From: Ktedonobacteraceae bacterium
GTDB lineage: Bacteria > Chloroflexota > Ktedonobacteria > Ktedonobacterales > Ktedonobacteraceae
DNA: 5,817 nt
NCBI GenBank assembly: GCA_014896635.1
Contig: JADBKA010000277.1
Coordinates: 1 to 5,817 of the forward strand
Direction: 5' to 3'
The notes under the pieces were generated by a model. That model ran no database searches. It was not told where the DNA came from and saw only the letters and a program-made list of their open reading frames with translations. A program made the translations under genes and the position numbers. The first letter of the stretch is position 1; each line of letters starts with the position of its first letter. Shown piece after piece: positions 5,345 to 5,817 of this stretch.

Positions 5345-5421
5345 CGGCCAGAGCACAGTTACTCCACTATGCCTGTCTCTTTCCTAAGAGGTAGCAAGCT
5401 ACAGTAACCGCGCTCTGGCCG
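5345..5421 (-). ncRNA. Extended hairpin in the intergenic leader (structured RNA or terminator)
   Basis: The outer stem pairs CGGCCAGAGC (5345-5354) with GCTCTGGCCG (5412-5421), 10 bp perfect. After a 3-base internal loop on each side, GTTACT (5358-5363) pairs with AGTAAC (5403-5408). Inside, CTGTCTCTT (5373-5381) pairs with AAGAGGTAG (5386-5394) around the loop TCCT, with two G-T wobbles on the plus strand. The element begins 7 bp beyond the stop of the 5429-5761 gene and ends about 60 bp before the MauE-like start. There is no T tract directly after it on the minus strand. It matches no RNA family I recognise. Confidence 0.5.
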
Positions 5422-5428
5422 AGATCAT

Positions 5429-5761
5429 CTATTGCTTTTTATCCGGGACAAAAGTACATCTGAGATCTACAAAGGTATGCTCTGGATCTTTTGTCGCCCA
5501 GGTTCCCAGAGGAACGCGATGTTTCTTACCATGAAACGGATCGATCCATTCAATATCGTATGGATCGCCACCAGCAAAACGTGGAAATTTCTCAAGATAG
5601 CTTTTTACAGATGAGAACCGTTGTTGAGCTTCCGGATACCCCAGATCGCCCGGTGTATAGATATGCACGATAATCTGGAGTTTGCCCGGAACGTCTTTAA
5701 ACCAGGGTGGAGGGCCGGATGGCTTTGGACGCCGATATGGACCAGAAACTGATTCTCCCAT
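5429..5761 (-). CDS. Small soluble protein of unknown family
   Basis: A 110-residue protein I do not recognise. It has no signal peptide, no membrane segment and no cysteine pair (one Cys, 102). The N terminus (7-20) is rich in Pro, Gly and Arg and probably disordered. From about 27 there is a beta-type stretch (KLQIIVHIYTPGDLG), a helix (42-58, PEAQQRFSSVKSYLEKF), then an Asp/Trp/His-containing segment (EWIDPFHGKKHRVPLGTW) and a final strand (TFVDLRCTFVP). This suggests a compact alpha/beta fold. The start is supported by AAGGAA (5771-5776) nine bases upstream of ATG. Codon use looks like the neighbours. The MauE-like gene lies downstream on the same strand, so they may be co-transcribed with the hairpin at 5345-5421 between them. 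Bases 5762-5817 upstream show no clear promoter. Confidence 0.7.
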   Translation of the reverse strand: MGESVSGPYRRPKPSGPPPWFKDVPGKLQIIVHIYTPGDLGYPEAQQRFSSVKSYLEKFPRFAGGDPYDIEWIDPFHGKKHRVPLGTWATKDPEHTFVDLRCTFVPDKKQ

Positions 5762-5817
5762 CTCGAAGCTTTCCTTTCTGCGCTAGCATGTACCGCACTC
5801 AAGTGTTGCATAACCAC

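Noticed and set aside
5605..5817. Open minus-strand frame running off the right edge
   Set aside because: It overlaps the better supported 110-residue gene, which has its own RBS and natural composition.

Overview
The window looks like a stretch of a chromosome from a soil-type, filament-forming Chloroflexota, most likely a Ktedonobacteria relative. This is inferred from gene content: a secreted WD40-repeat protein, a secreted CBM2-linked CE1-like esterase, moderate GC, long intergenic spacers and GC-rich hairpin repeats scattered between and within genes. No taxonomic marker is present, so the assignment is tentative. I see no rRNA, tRNA, CRISPR array, transposase or phage gene.

Layout. The left edge probably holds the last codons of a plus-strand gene (to 77), facing a minus-strand WD40-repeat protein (143-1315). 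A bidirectional terminator-like hairpin (106-136) separates them. The WD40 gene and a TetR/AcrR-type regulator (1602-2363, plus) are divergent, with recognisable sigma70-type promoters for both in the 286-bp spacer. The regulator converges on a secreted esterase with a C-terminal cellulose-binding-type module (2545-3969, minus); a 15-bp perfect stem lies between them. Upstream of the esterase is a 743-bp region without a convincing gene. It contains a near-consensus minus-strand promoter whose start site lies in a 27-bp perfect palindrome, a second hairpin next to the esterase RBS, and a pair of iteron-like repeats. The right end carries two minus-strand genes, a 110-residue protein of unknown family (5429-5761) and a MauE/DoxX-like membrane protein (4713-5282), separated by a long structured leader.

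How the parts may work together. The esterase appears to be the regulated output of the central region: an operator-like palindrome sits over its most likely promoter, and a TetR-family gene lies at its 3' side. Whether that TetR acts on this operator cannot be decided from sequence. The esterase should act outside the cell on acetyl/feruloyl-type esters or polyesters bound to polysaccharide. The unknown protein and the MauE-like protein may form a small operon in which the leader structure tunes the second gene.

The most unusual feature is in the WD40 gene. A 189-bp in-frame insertion, made mostly of two 75-bp palindrome-bearing units and bounded by a 19-bp duplication, splits an apparent twin-arginine-like signal region. 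A related palindrome abuts the -35 box of the neighbouring TetR gene.
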